40,369 nucleotides of DNA from Sulfitobacter sp. DFL-14 (GTDB taxonomy: Bacteria; Pseudomonadota; Alphaproteobacteria; Rhodobacterales; Rhodobacteraceae), in assembly GCF_003335585.1 (NCBI RefSeq), contig NZ_QBFD01000012.1:214597-254965 (forward strand). The letters run 5' to 3'. The notes under the pieces were generated by a model, which saw nothing but the letters and a program-made list of their open reading frames with translations, was not told where the DNA came from and ran no database searches. Each line of letters begins with the position of its first letter. The stretch's first letter is position 1. Both the position numbers and the translations under genes were made by a program. Of this stretch, positions 1-7,681 are shown in pieces.

Positions 1-11
1 ACGATACCGGA

Positions 12-42
12 TGTATCAGGTTAAAGGCGGGACGCTGTAGGC
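12..42. repeat. Right arm of a dispersed palindromic repeat (copy 1, cut by window edge)
   Basis: A 31-base stretch matches 26 of 31 bases of 4864-4894 (same strand). Its reverse complement matches 24 of 31 bases of 19821-19851. At the other two loci the arm is paired with an inverted partner about 75 bases away, so the partner here should lie left of base 1. The shared core is CGGGACGCTGTA. Function unknown; it is non-coding and intergenic at each place. Confidence 0.6.
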
Positions 43-43
43 T

Positions 44-102
44 TTCTTTTTGGCCTCAAATATTCCTCGGTGGGGGTTCGGGGGAGGCAGACAGCCTCCC
101 CC
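44..102 (+). other. Intergenic 3' motif followed by a GC-rich hairpin
   Basis: TTTCTTT is followed by GCCTCAAATATTCC and a perfect 9-bp stem (GGGGGAGGC at 80-88, GCCTCCCCC at 94-102, loop AGACA). The same order of parts recurs at 7414-7459, downstream of another gene. There is no T-run after the stem, so a classical terminator call is weak. It probably belongs to the 3' region of a gene lying left of the window. Confidence 0.45.
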
Positions 103-162
103 GCCTTGTCCCCGCGCCTCACCCGTCTTAGGTAATGGGCAAATCAACACAAGGTCACTCAC

Positions 163-1983
163 ATGTTCCAGCTTCCCTTCCCCGTCCATGACGCAAACGC
201 CACCGGCGGCAACAAGAACCTGGGCGACCTGCCGGAATGGGACCTGAGCGACCTCTATACCGGCGAGGATGCGCCGGAACTGAAACGCGACCTCGACTGG
301 CTCGAAGAGGCCTGCGCCAGCTTTGCCGCCGATTACGAGGGCAAACTGGCGGATCTCGACGCCGCCGGGCTGCTGGACTGCGTGCTGCGCAATGAAAAGA
401 TCAACCAGATCGCCGGGCGCATCATGTCCTTTGCCGGGCTGCGCTATTACCAGCTGACCACCGATGCGGGCCGGGCCAAGTTCATGTCCGACCTGCAGGA
501 AAAGATCACCAATTTCACCACGCCGCTGGTGTTCTTCACGCTGGAACTGAACAAGCTGCCCGACGACCACCTGGACAGGCTGCTGGCGCAGAATGCCGAT
601 CTGGCGCGCTACAAACCCGTCTTCGACCGCATCCGCGCGATGAAACCCTATCAGCTGTCGGACGAGCTGGAGCGTTTCCTGCACGACCTCGGTGTCGTCG
701 GCGACGCCTGGGAGCGGATCTTTGACGAGACCATCGCAGGCCTGGAATTCGAGGTGATGGGCGACACATTGGGCATCGAGGGCACGCTGAACCTGCTGAC
801 CGACCCCGACCGCGACACCCGCGAGGCGGCGGCCCGCGCGCTGGCAGAAGTGTTTGCCGACCGGATCAAGACCTTTGCCCGGGTACACAACACCCAGGCC
901 AAGGAAAAGGAAGTCATCGACCGCTGGCGCGGCATGGAGACAGCCCAGACCGGCCGCCACCTCAGCAACCATGTGGAGCCGGAAGTGGTGGAGGCGCTGC
1001 GCAACGCCGTGGTCGATGCCTATCCGCGCCTCAGCCACCGGTACTATGAATTGAAGCGCAAATGGCTGGGTCTGGACAAGATGCAGGTCTGGGACCGCAA
1101 CGCGCCGCTGCCAATGGAAGACCCCCGCATCGTCAATTGGGCGCAGGCCGAAAAGATGGTGATGGAGGCCTATAATGCCTTCGATCCGCGCATGGGCGAC
1201 CTGGCCGAGCCGTTCTTCCGCAAGGGCTGGATCGATGCGGGCGTGAAACCGGGCAAGGCGCCGGGGGCCTTTGCGCATCCCACGGTGACCGATGTGCACC
1301 CCTATGTGATGCTGAACTATCTTGGAAAACCGCGTGACGTGATGACCCTGGCGCATGAACTGGGCCATGGCGTGCATCAGGTGCTGGCGGCAGGACAAGG
1401 TGAAATGCTGTCCTCCACCCCGCTGACACTGGCCGAAACCGCAAGCGTCTTTGGCGAGATGCTGACCTTCCGCAAGATGTTGGACGGGGCCAAATCACAG
1501 GCCGAACGCAAGGTGCTGCTGGCGGGCAAGGTCGAGGACATGATCAACACGGTTGTCCGCCAGATCGCCTTTTACGATTTCGAATGCAAGCTGCACGCGG
1601 CGCGGCGCGGGGGCGAGTTGACGCCCGATGACATCAACGCGCTGTGGATGTCGGTGCAGGCGGAAAGCCTGGGACCGGCCTTTGAATTCATGGAAGGCTA
1701 TGAAACCTTCTGGGCCTATATCCCGCATTTCGTGCATTCGCCCTTCTACGTCTATGCCTATGCCTTTGGCGACGGTCTGGTGAACGCCCTTTACGCCGTC
1801 TACGCCGAGGGCGAGGAAGGTTTCGAAGAGAAATACTTCGACATGCTCAAGGCGGGCGGGTCCAAACACCACAAGGAGCTTCTGGCCCCCTTCGGGCTGG
1901 ATGCCTCGGACCCGGCGTTCTGGGACAAGGGCCTGTCGATGATCGAAGGGTTCATCGACGAATTGGAAGCGATGGAAGATTGA
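163..1983 (+). CDS. pepF: M3 family oligoendopeptidase F
   Basis: Zinc metallopeptidase of the M3 (thimet oligopeptidase/PepF) family, 606 aa, which cleaves short peptides in the cytoplasm. The zinc site is visible as HELGH (H398, E399, H402), with the third ligand in the downstream LAETASVF segment (E425). The N-terminal helical part (residues ~20-330) is typical of PepF and the length is normal. No signal peptide is seen. The ATG at 163 is preceded by a weak AAGG and gives the family's N-terminus. A small membrane-protein gene follows after 19 bp and may be co-transcribed. The family call is firm; the substrate range is inferred from the family. Confidence 0.93.
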   Translation: MFQLPFPVHDANATGGNKNLGDLPEWDLSDLYTGEDAPELKRDLDWLEEACASFAADYEGKLADLDAAGLLDCVLRNEKINQIAGRIMSFAGLRYYQLTTDAGRAKFMSDLQEKITNFTTPLVFFTLELNKLPDDHLDRLLAQNADLARYKPVFDRIRAMKPYQLSDELERFLHDLGVVGDAWERIFDETIAGLEFEVMGDTLGIEGTLNLLTDPDRDTREAAARALAEVFADRIKTFARVHNTQAKEKEVIDRWRGMETAQTGRHLSNHVEPEVVEALRNAVVDAYPRLSHRYYELKRKWLGLDKMQVWDRNAPLPMEDPRIVNWAQAEKMVMEAYNAFDPRMGDLAEPFFRKGWIDAGVKPGKAPGAFAHPTVTDVHPYVMLNYLGKPRDVMTLAHELGHGVHQVLAAGQGEMLSSTPLTLAETASVFGEMLTFRKMLDGAKSQAERKVLLAGKVEDMINTVVRQIAFYDFECKLHAARRGGELTPDDINALWMSVQAESLGPAFEFMEGYETFWAYIPHFVHSPFYVYAYAFGDGLVNALYAVYAEGEEGFEEKYFDMLKAGGSKHHKELLAPFGLDASDPAFWDKGLSMIEGFIDELEAMED

Positions 1984-2002
1984 TCGGGAAAGGGCGCAGA
2001 AT

Positions 2003-2344
2003 ATGCCCGGCGGGCTGCGACAGTTTTACAGAAAACAGGTCAGACGGCGCATCCTGCGCGTGCTGATCTGGGTGCGCCTGCATGTGCCGCCCGGATTGCG
2101 CCTGGTCCTTGGCATTCTGCTGATGATCGGCGGCGTGTTCAGCATCCTGCCGTTTCTGGGCCTGTGGATGCTGCCCGCCGGCTTTTACATCGCGGCGCTT
2201 GATGTCGTGCCGCTGTGGCGAAAGCTGCGGGGGCGCCGCGGGTCGGTCACTTCAACTGCGAATCCTTCGAGCCCCGGCGATTTATCCCGCCCCGCACCGC
2301 CGCGCGTGCCGCCCGTTCCTGGGCGCAATCCACACAAAGTTTGA
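2003..2344 (+). CDS. Small membrane protein of unknown function (PGPGW-like)
   Basis: 113 aa. A basic N-terminus (residues 1-30, many Arg) is followed by a hydrophobic hairpin (about residues 33-70) in which GLRLVLGILLMIGGVF and LPFLGLWMLPAG are separated by a short turn. The spacing of Pro and Gly recalls the small PGPGW-type transmembrane proteins; this is a resemblance, not a firm assignment. The last ~33 residues are rich in Pro, Arg and Ser and are encoded antisense to the end of the zinc-finger gene on the other strand (98-bp convergent overlap). The ancestral protein may have ended near residue 80. It follows pepF by 19 bp. Confidence 0.6.
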   Translation: MPGGLRQFYRKQVRRRILRVLIWVRLHVPPGLRLVLGILLMIGGVFSILPFLGLWMLPAGFYIAALDVVPLWRKLRGRRGSVTSTANPSSPGDLSRPAPPRVPPVPGRNPHKV

Positions 2345-2516
2345 CACCCGGCAGCGCCTCGCGGCGCCGCTGGGGAATTTCTTCTTCACATTCCGCACAA
2401 TGCGTCAGGCTCTCGCCCTGCGGCACCTTCCGCGCCCTGAGCCGTGCCAGTTCGTCATTGATCGAGGCTTCGATCTGTTCCGATACCGCGCCGTCGCGCG
2501 CCCATCCTCCGGCCAT
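2247..2516 (-). CDS. DksA/TraR-family C4 zinc-finger protein (YbiI-like)
   Basis: 89 aa with a C4 zinc finger (CAEC, 17 residues, CVDC) and the ending typical of short DksA/TraR proteins. It lacks the long N-terminal coiled coil of true DksA. Members are thought to act on RNA polymerase through the secondary channel, but short forms are poorly characterised. The start was set at the ATG at 2516 because GGAGG lies 7 bases upstream; the in-frame ATG two codons earlier is only 1 base from that site. It is convergent with, and overlaps the end of, the upstream plus-strand membrane-protein gene. Confidence 0.82.
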   Translation of the reverse strand: MAGGWARDGAVSEQIEASINDELARLRARKVPQGESLTHCAECEEEIPQRRREALPGVKLCVDCAQERAARAAVRGGINRRGSKDSQLK

Positions 2517-2625
2517 GTTCATTCCTCCGATGTCATGCACAGAATAGCACCCGATCGCGCCACGTCACCCCTATGCGTCGGGCCGAAGGGTGTTAACCTG
2601 TCAGGAACAACAGCCGGAGGCCCCC

Positions 2626-3801
2626 ATGCGTATCGTCAAAAGACTTCTTGTCGTCATCCTGGTGCTGGTGGCGGTGGGCCTGATCGGCTTTTTCGCCTTC
2701 GCCCCCGCCTATGTCGAGAAATCCCGCAATGCCGTCGTGCCGCATGACCCCTACCCCGTGTCGGATGCCGCACGCGCGCTGCACGACAGGCTGGTCATCG
2801 GTGACCTGCACGCAGACCCGCTGCTGTGGAACCGCGACCTGAGCCAGCGCAGCGATTACGGCCAGGTCGACATCCCCCGCCTGCTGGAAGGCAATGTGGC
2901 GGTGCAGGTCTTTGCCGCCGTGACCAAATCGCCCGCCGGTCAGAACTACGAGGAGAACTCGGCGGAAGCCTTCGACAATGTGACCGCGCTGGCCATCGGC
3001 CAGCTCTGGCCGCCGCGCACCTGGAACAGCCTGCTGGAACGCGCGCTGTATCAGGCGGAAAAACTGGAAGCCGTCGAAGCCGCGATGCCTGACCAGTTCC
3101 GCATCATCCGCACGCGCGCCGATCTGGACAGCCTGCTGGCGGACCGTGCGGCAGGCCGACAGATCGTTGGCGGCATTCTGGGGATCGAAGGGGCGCATCC
3201 GCTGGAAGGTGACATTGCCAACCTCGACAAGCTCGAAGCGGCGGGCCACCGGGTCATCGCGCTGCAACATTTCTTTGACAACGCCTTGGGCGGCTCCTTG
3301 CATGGCAAGGGCAATCAGGGGCTGACAGACTTTGGCCGCACGGTTGTCGAGCAGGTGGCGCAGCGCGGCCTCGTGCTGGACCTCGCCCATTCCAGCCCGG
3401 CGGTTGCCCGCGACGTGCTTGAAATCACCGACATCCCCCTGATCGTCAGCCACAGCGGCGTGACCGCCCATTGCGAAACGCCGCGCAACTTTCCGGATGA
3501 TCTGATGCGCGAGATTGCCGCCACCGGTGGGGTGATCGGCATGGGCTATTGGGATGAGGTCACCTGCGGCGATTTCACCCCCGCCGGGGTTGCCAGGATG
3601 ACGCGAACCGCCATCGACCTGCTGGGCGAGGATCACGTCGCCCTTGGGTCGGACTTTGACGGTTCGGTCACCACCGCCTTTGACACATCGGAACTGGCAG
3701 CACTGACCCAGGCTTTTCTGGATGAAGGGCTCAGCGAGGATCAGATTGCCAAGGTCATGGGCGGCAACATGATCCGCGTGCTGCGCGCCCGGTTGAAGTG
3801 A
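2626..3801 (+). CDS. Membrane dipeptidase (peptidase M19, renal dipeptidase family)
   Basis: 391 aa. The N-terminal hydrophobic segment (residues ~5-25, LLVVILVLVAVGLIGFFAF) suggests a membrane anchor facing the periplasm. M19 motifs are present: the HxD metal pair in GDLHADPLLW, the bridging Glu region GIEGAHPL, the metal His in VSHSG, and the signature ALGSDFDG near the C-terminus. The family hydrolyses dipeptides with broad specificity, including D-amino-acid-containing ones. The ATG at 2626 follows GGAGG at 7-8 bases; a GTG at 2590 would add 12 unlikely residues. Its stop codon abuts, with no gap, the stop codon of the convergent oxidoreductase gene. Confidence 0.92.
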   Translation: MRIVKRLLVVILVLVAVGLIGFFAFAPAYVEKSRNAVVPHDPYPVSDAARALHDRLVIGDLHADPLLWNRDLSQRSDYGQVDIPRLLEGNVAVQVFAAVTKSPAGQNYEENSAEAFDNVTALAIGQLWPPRTWNSLLERALYQAEKLEAVEAAMPDQFRIIRTRADLDSLLADRAAGRQIVGGILGIEGAHPLEGDIANLDKLEAAGHRVIALQHFFDNALGGSLHGKGNQGLTDFGRTVVEQVAQRGLVLDLAHSSPAVARDVLEITDIPLIVSHSGVTAHCETPRNFPDDLMREIAATGGVIGMGYWDEVTCGDFTPAGVARMTRTAIDLLGEDHVALGSDFDGSVTTAFDTSELAALTQAFLDEGLSEDQIAKVMGGNMIRVLRARLK

Positions 3802-4770
3802 TCAGGCCTTGCCCGCGGCATAGATCATGTCGATCATCCGCTGCGTGCCCTGGCTGAACTCCAGCGAACAGGGGTACTCTGCCCCCTCCAGCACACTGCG
3901 GCCAAAGGCCTCGACCTGCAGGACATAGTGATTGACCGCCGGAAAACGTTCCACGGTGATGCTGCTGGCCGAGGTTTCCAGATGCAGTTCCGCCTGATCG
4001 AAAACACCCGCGTTGAAGGGGCAGGACAGCCGCAGGATGCCCTTGTCACCATGCAACACGATCTCTTGCCGGGGTGCCATGCGGGTGGAGACAATAGCGC
4101 CATAGGTGAAATCGCCAAAATCACCCGCGATCCGCGCGGTGGTATCGACGCCATGCTGGAATTCGATCCCCGCATAGGAAATTTCCCTGGGCTCCGCCCC
4201 GGTGATGAAGCGCGCCGCACCGCAGGCATAGACACCGATGTCGGGCAAGGCGCCACCGCCCGCGTCAGGCTGGTTGCGGATGTTGCCCAGATCGTCGTTA
4301 TAAAAGGAAAAGGTCACGCTGACATGGCGCAGGTTCCCCAGCGCGCCCTCCTTCAGAAGGTCCCGCGCCCGCCGCATCTGCGGGTGATGCGCAATCATGA
4401 AGGCTTCGGCGCAGAACAGCCCGGTCCGGTCCCGTGCGGCGATGACCGGCTCGAAATCCGCCGCTTTCAGGCCCATCGGCTTTTCACACAACACATGTTT
4501 GCCCGCCTCCAGCGCCTTGATCGTCCATGCCACATGCAGGTGGTTCGGCAGCGGGATATAGACGGCGTCCACCTGCGCATCCGCCAGCAAGGCCTCATAG
4601 CTGTCATGCACCCGCAACCCCGGCGCAAAATCGCGAAACCCTTCCGCCTTTGCAGCCGATGAGGTGGCAAGCGCCGAAAACTCCGCGCCCCTGGCGGCGT
4701 GAATGGCGGGGGCCATGTGTTGCCTGGCAAAATTCGACGCCCCCAGGACGCCCCAACGCAAATGGGTCAT
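3802..4770 (-). CDS. Gfo/Idh/MocA family NAD(P)-dependent oxidoreductase
   Basis: 322 aa. The N-terminal Rossmann fold begins with WGVLGASNFARQH (nucleotide-binding loop, residues 6-18). The family motif EKPMG follows at about residue 95 (HVLCEKPMGL), where the Lys is catalytic in characterised members. The C-terminal half is the alpha/beta substrate domain. Members oxidise or reduce sugars, inositols and related compounds; the substrate here cannot be read. The start has GGAG 6 bases upstream. It stands alone on the minus strand downstream of rpoH and is convergent with the dipeptidase gene, with zero bases between the two stop codons. Confidence 0.9.
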   Translation of the reverse strand: MTHLRWGVLGASNFARQHMAPAIHAARGAEFSALATSSAAKAEGFRDFAPGLRVHDSYEALLADAQVDAVYIPLPNHLHVAWTIKALEAGKHVLCEKPMGLKAADFEPVIAARDRTGLFCAEAFMIAHHPQMRRARDLLKEGALGNLRHVSVTFSFYNDDLGNIRNQPDAGGGALPDIGVYACGAARFITGAEPREISYAGIEFQHGVDTTARIAGDFGDFTYGAIVSTRMAPRQEIVLHGDKGILRLSCPFNAGVFDQAELHLETSASSITVERFPAVNHYVLQVEAFGRSVLEGAEYPCSLEFSQGTQRMIDMIYAAGKA

Positions 4771-4786
4771 GTCTTCTCCGATCCTT

Positions 4787-4894
4787 GTTTAGCGTCCCGC
4801 CTTGAAGGTGAACCGCCAATACCCTGGCGCGCTCCGCGCTCTCAAGACACATGCGATGTGATCTGCATCAAGGTAAAGACGGGACGCTGTAAGC
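4787..4894. repeat. Palindromic repeat element, copy 2
   Basis: The left arm (around 4787-4817, core AGCGTCCCGCCTT) and right arm (4864-4894, core AAGACGGGACGCT) are inverted copies separated by ~46 bases. The right arm matches 12-42 at 26/31 positions. The spacer holds a further small palindrome, CACAT-GCG-ATGTG (4848-4860). It lies between the oxidoreductase start and the rpoH terminator. No coding potential is seen. It resembles a short MITE or REP-type element. Confidence 0.6.
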
Positions 4895-4934
4895 GGACCC
4901 TACCGCATTGGCCTGCCGCCACAAGTTCAGACAA

Positions 4935-4965
4935 GAAAAAACCCCCGCAGCGGGCGCTGCGGGGG
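4935..4965 (-). terminator. Rho-independent terminator of rpoH
   Basis: Perfect 10-bp GC-rich stem (CCCCCGCAGC / GCTGCGGGGG, loop of 4 at 4952-4955). On the minus strand it is followed at once by six T (plus-strand A-run 4936-4941). It sits 22 bases past the rpoH stop codon. Confidence 0.93.
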
Positions 4966-4987
4966 TCTGTTACTGGTCAGGCAGCGC

Positions 4988-5884
4988 TCAGGCGTCGGCC
5001 ATCATGCCCTTTTCGCGGGCCAGGTCACGCATCCGCTTTTGCAGCTTTTCAAAGGCGCGCACCTCGATCTGGCGAATCCGCTCCCGGCTGACATCGTATT
5101 GCGCCGATAGGTCCTCAAGCGTCACCGTCTCATCGCTCAACCGGCGCTGGGTCAGGATGTCCTTTTCCCGGTCGTTCAGCACTTCCAGCGCTTCGCCCAG
5201 CATTTCGCGCCGGGTTTCCAGCTCGTCCCGCTCGGCATAATCGCCTGCCTGGTCGGCATCTTCGTCCTCCAGCCAGTCCTGCCACTGCATGGTGCCTTCG
5301 CCTTCGGAGCCGACGGTGGCATTCAGCGAGGCGTCACCGCCCGACATCCGCCGGTTCATCGAAATCACCTCGGCCTCGGTCACGCCCAGCTGGGTCGCGA
5401 TGGTCTTGACGTTCTCGGGGCGCAGGTCGCCCTCCTCCAGCGCGCCAATCTTGTTCTTGGCCTTGCGCAGGTTGAAAAACAGCTTTTTCTGACCCGAGGT
5501 CGTGCCCAGCTTTACCAGCGACCAGGACCGCAGGATATATTCCTGGATCGACGCCCGGATCCACCACATCGCATAGGTGGCAAGGCGGAAGCCCTTTTCG
5601 GGGTCAAAGCGTTTCACCGCCTGCATCAGGCCCACATTCGCCTCGGAAATCACCTCTGCCTGCGGCAGGCCATAGCCGCGATAGCCCATGGCGATCTTTG
5701 CGGCCAGACGCAGGTGGCTGGTGACCATCTTATGCGCGGCTTCGGTGTCCTGTTCCTCCACCCACCGCTTGGCGAGCATGTATTCCTCTTCAGGTTCCAA
5801 CAGGGGGAACTTGCGGATTTCCTGCATATAGCGGTTCAGCCCGCCTTCAGGTGTCGGTGCCGGCAGATTTGCATAATTTGCCAT
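4988..5884 (-). CDS. rpoH: RNA polymerase heat-shock sigma factor RpoH (sigma-32)
   Basis: 298 aa sigma-70-family factor without region 1.1. Region 2 is seen as ANVGLMQAVKRFDPEKGF and the following -10-recognition segment ATYAMWWIRASIQEYIL. The RpoH box, QKKLFFNLR, distinguishes sigma-32 from other sigma factors. Region 4 ends with [21 protein letters not shown], the -35-binding helix-turn-helix. It directs heat-shock promoters. The ATG at 5884 is preferred over the TTG one codon earlier. A strong terminator follows, and an upstream promoter with a sigma-32-like -35 box suggests self-activation. rluD lies upstream on the same strand, ~196 bp away, an arrangement common in Rhodobacteraceae. 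Confidence 0.96.
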   Translation of the reverse strand: MANYANLPAPTPEGGLNRYMQEIRKFPLLEPEEEYMLAKRWVEEQDTEAAHKMVTSHLRLAAKIAMGYRGYGLPQAEVISEANVGLMQAVKRFDPEKGFRLATYAMWWIRASIQEYILRSWSLVKLGTTSGQKKLFFNLRKAKNKIGALEEGDLRPENVKTIATQLGVTEAEVISMNRRMSGGDASLNATVGSEGEGTMQWQDWLEDEDADQAGDYAERDELETRREMLGEALEVLNDREKDILTQRRLSDETVTLEDLSAQYDVSRERIRQIEVRAFEKLQKRMRDLAREKGMMADA

Positions 5885-5947
5885 CAATTGTCCCTTTCCC
5901 AGTCTCGGGGGGCCTGTTCTACAGTTATGTTTAAGGCCTTAACATCC

Positions 5948-5976
5948 ATATGGTCAGCGCTAACAGGTGTTTCAAG
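5948..5976 (-). promoter_or_regulatory. Probable rpoH promoter with sigma-32-like elements
   Basis: On the minus strand CTTGAAA (5970-5976) is followed after 16 bases by CCATAT (5948-5953), close to the sigma-32 consensus of CTTGAAA and CCATNT but with spacing slightly long. The same bases can be read as a sigma-70 -35 TTGAAA with a -10 17 bases on. A perfect palindrome TTAAGGCCTTAA (5931-5942) lies where transcription would begin. Upstream, GCGCCGGTTTT occurs twice, 20 bp apart (5984-5994 and 6004-6014). Confidence 0.5.
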
Positions 5977-6080
5977 TCGGCCTGCGCCGGTTTTTTCGGA
6001 CCAGCGCCGGTTTTCTTTAGATTGGCACAAGATGGGTGAAGAAAAAGGAATCTTTCAACCCGGTCACACGCTTGTGCGCG

Positions 6081-7112
6081 TCATCCCGCCGGGCGCAGCA
6101 GGTCCAGCAGATCGACCATATCCGCAGGCAGCGGCGCTTCAAAGCGGACCGGCTCGCCCGTCACCGGATGTTCGAACCCCAGCACGGCAGCATGCAGCGC
6201 CTGCCGGGCAAAGCTGCGCACCGCTTCTGCGGTACTTTCGGGCAGCGCCGCCTTGGGCAGCTTGCGCTTGCCGCCATAGGTCGGATCGCCCACCAGCGCG
6301 TGACCGGCATGGGTCATATGCACCCTGATCTGATGCGTCCGCCCGGTCTCAAGCCAGCATTCCATCAGCGCCAGCACCGGCGGGGTGCCAAAGCGTTCTA
6401 TCGTGCGGGCACGGGTCACCGCATGGCGCCCGCCCTGGAACAAGACCGCCTGCCGCTGCCGGTCGGTGCGGTGGCGCGCAAGCTGGGTGGTCAGTTTCAG
6501 AATGTTCCCCGGTTCGAAGGATGCCCCCCTGACCCCGCGCAGACGCGGATCGCTGGCCTCCGGCACACCGTAGACCAGGGCCTGATAATACCGCTCCACC
6601 GTATGTTTTTCGAATTGCGCGGCCAGCCCGTGATGTGCGGCATCCGATTTGGCCACCACCAGCAAGCCGCTGGTGTCCTTGTCGATCCGGTGGACGATGC
6701 CGGGCCGCTTCATGCCCCCCACACCGGAAAGATTGTCCCCGCAATGGGCCATCAACGCATTCACCAGGGTGCCTGACGGGGTGCCCGGCGCGGGATGCAC
6801 CACCATGCCTGCGGGCTTGTTCACCACCACCAGGTCGGCATCCTCGAAAAGGATCTCCAGCGGGATCGCCTCGGGCCGGATGTGGCTTTCCTCCGCCTCT
6901 TCCACCGCGATCTCCACCTGCGCGCCGGCCTGCACCTGGGCGCGCGGGTCGCGCAGCACCTGGCCATCCACCCGCACCGCCCCCTGTTCGATCAGCCGCG
7001 ACAGCCGGGTGCGCGACAGCGCCGCTTGCTCTGGCACATCGCGGGCCAGCGCCTTATCAAGGCGCGGTGGCGGGCTTTCCGCCAGGATAAAGGTGATGGT
7101 CCGGTGCGACAT
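6081..7112 (-). CDS. rluD: RluA/RluD-family ribosomal large subunit pseudouridine synthase
   Basis: 343 aa. An N-terminal S4 RNA-binding domain (about residues 15-75, with LSRTRLSRLIEQGAVRVDG) is followed by the RluA catalytic domain. The catalytic Asp is D144 in HRIDKDTSGLLVVAK, and RTHQIRVHM is the conserved second motif. The enzyme isomerises uridines of 23S rRNA; in E. coli RluD modifies helix 69. The start at 7112 gives the usual family N-terminus; the longer frame upstream is antisense to the divergent gene. Its ATG overlaps the ATG of the plus-strand gene by two bases (CATG). Whether it is RluD or RluC-like is not certain. Confidence 0.9.
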   Translation of the reverse strand: MSHRTITFILAESPPPRLDKALARDVPEQAALSRTRLSRLIEQGAVRVDGQVLRDPRAQVQAGAQVEIAVEEAEESHIRPEAIPLEILFEDADLVVVNKPAGMVVHPAPGTPSGTLVNALMAHCGDNLSGVGGMKRPGIVHRIDKDTSGLLVVAKSDAAHHGLAAQFEKHTVERYYQALVYGVPEASDPRLRGVRGASFEPGNILKLTTQLARHRTDRQRQAVLFQGGRHAVTRARTIERFGTPPVLALMECWLETGRTHQIRVHMTHAGHALVGDPTYGGKRKLPKAALPESTAEAVRSFARQALHAAVLGFEHPVTGEPVRFEAPLPADMVDLLDLLRPAG

Positions 7113-7413
7113 GAGTGATTCCGATGACGATATGACAGAACCGGCCAACCTGCGGTTCCTGCGGCGGCTGGTAACGGTGCTGACCGTGGTGATGATCTGC
7201 GGCGTTCTAGTGGTGATCGGCCTGCTTGTCACCCGCCTTGGCGCCAGGGCCCCCGACCTGCCCGATCAGATCAGCCTGCCGGGCGGTGCCGCCGCCCGCG
7301 CCTTCACGCAAGGCGACCATTGGTACGCCGTGGTGACCGATCAGGATCAGATCCTGATCTTCGACCGGCTGACCGGCAAAATCACCCAGACGGTGCAGAT
7401 CACCTCGCACTGA
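7111..7413 (+). CDS. Small single-pass membrane protein (DUF6476-like)
   Basis: 100 aa: an acidic N-terminus (SDSDDDMTEP), one clear transmembrane segment (about residues 22-46, VTVLTVVMICGVLVVIGLLV), and a soluble C-terminal part of ~50 residues ending in TQTVQITSH. The C-terminal segment WYAVVTDQDQILIFDRLTGKI looks like a single beta-propeller-type blade. I associate it with DUF6476, a Rhodobacteraceae family found beside rluD; this is recalled, not searched. Function unknown. The ATG at 7111 overlaps the rluD start on the other strand; a second ATG at 7132 is possible. Confidence 0.72.
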   Translation: MSDSDDDMTEPANLRFLRRLVTVLTVVMICGVLVVIGLLVTRLGARAPDLPDQISLPGGAAARAFTQGDHWYAVVTDQDQILIFDRLTGKITQTVQITSH

Positions 7414-7459
7414 TTTCTTTATGCCTGAAATACCTCCGGGGTTTGGGGCAAAGCCCCAA
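7414..7459 (+). other. Intergenic 3' motif plus hairpin (second copy)
   Basis: Directly after the DUF6476-like stop codon: TTTCTTT, then GCCTGAAATACCTCC, then GGGG and a perfect 7-bp stem with a triloop (TTGGGGC, AAA, GCCCCAA; 7443-7459). The parts and order match 44-102. It may serve as a 3' end for the plus-strand gene or, read on the other strand, for the tRNA-His transcript. There is no U-run after the stem. Confidence 0.45.
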
Positions 7460-7536
7460 GCCTCACAACCCGGTGCCCCGTTCAGGTCACAACAGACCAA
7501 AGGGTCTAACGGATCACGTCTGGCGGAATTCGGGGG

Positions 7537-7613
7537 TGGTACCACCTCCTGGTCTCGAACCAGGGACCTCTTGATCCACAATCAAGCGCTCTAACCAACT
7601 GAGCTAAGGCGGC
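7537..7613 (-). tRNA. tRNA-His (anticodon GTG), CCA encoded
   Basis: Full cloverleaf on the minus strand. The acceptor stem is GCCGCCT with AGGTGGT (two G-U pairs). The D stem is GCTC/GAGC with loop AGTTGGTTA. The anticodon stem is CTTGA/TCAAG with loop TTGTGGA, giving anticodon GTG (plus-strand 7577-7579). The T stem is CCTGG/CCAGG with loop TTCGAGA. The discriminator is A (7540) and CCA is encoded (7537-7539). The base before position 1 is T, so no G-1 is encoded. Lack of G-1 together with A73 is the known alphaproteobacterial exception for tRNA-His. Confidence 0.96.
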
Positions 7614-7681
7614 ACTGGCGCCGATTTAGCCAAGCAGGTCGGGGAATGCAAGACCCTTGGTCCCAGATTGCCGGTCCATTC

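Noticed and set aside
16..1398. Minus-strand open frame opposite pepF (460 codons)
   Set aside because: Antisense shadow of a clear M3 peptidase gene.
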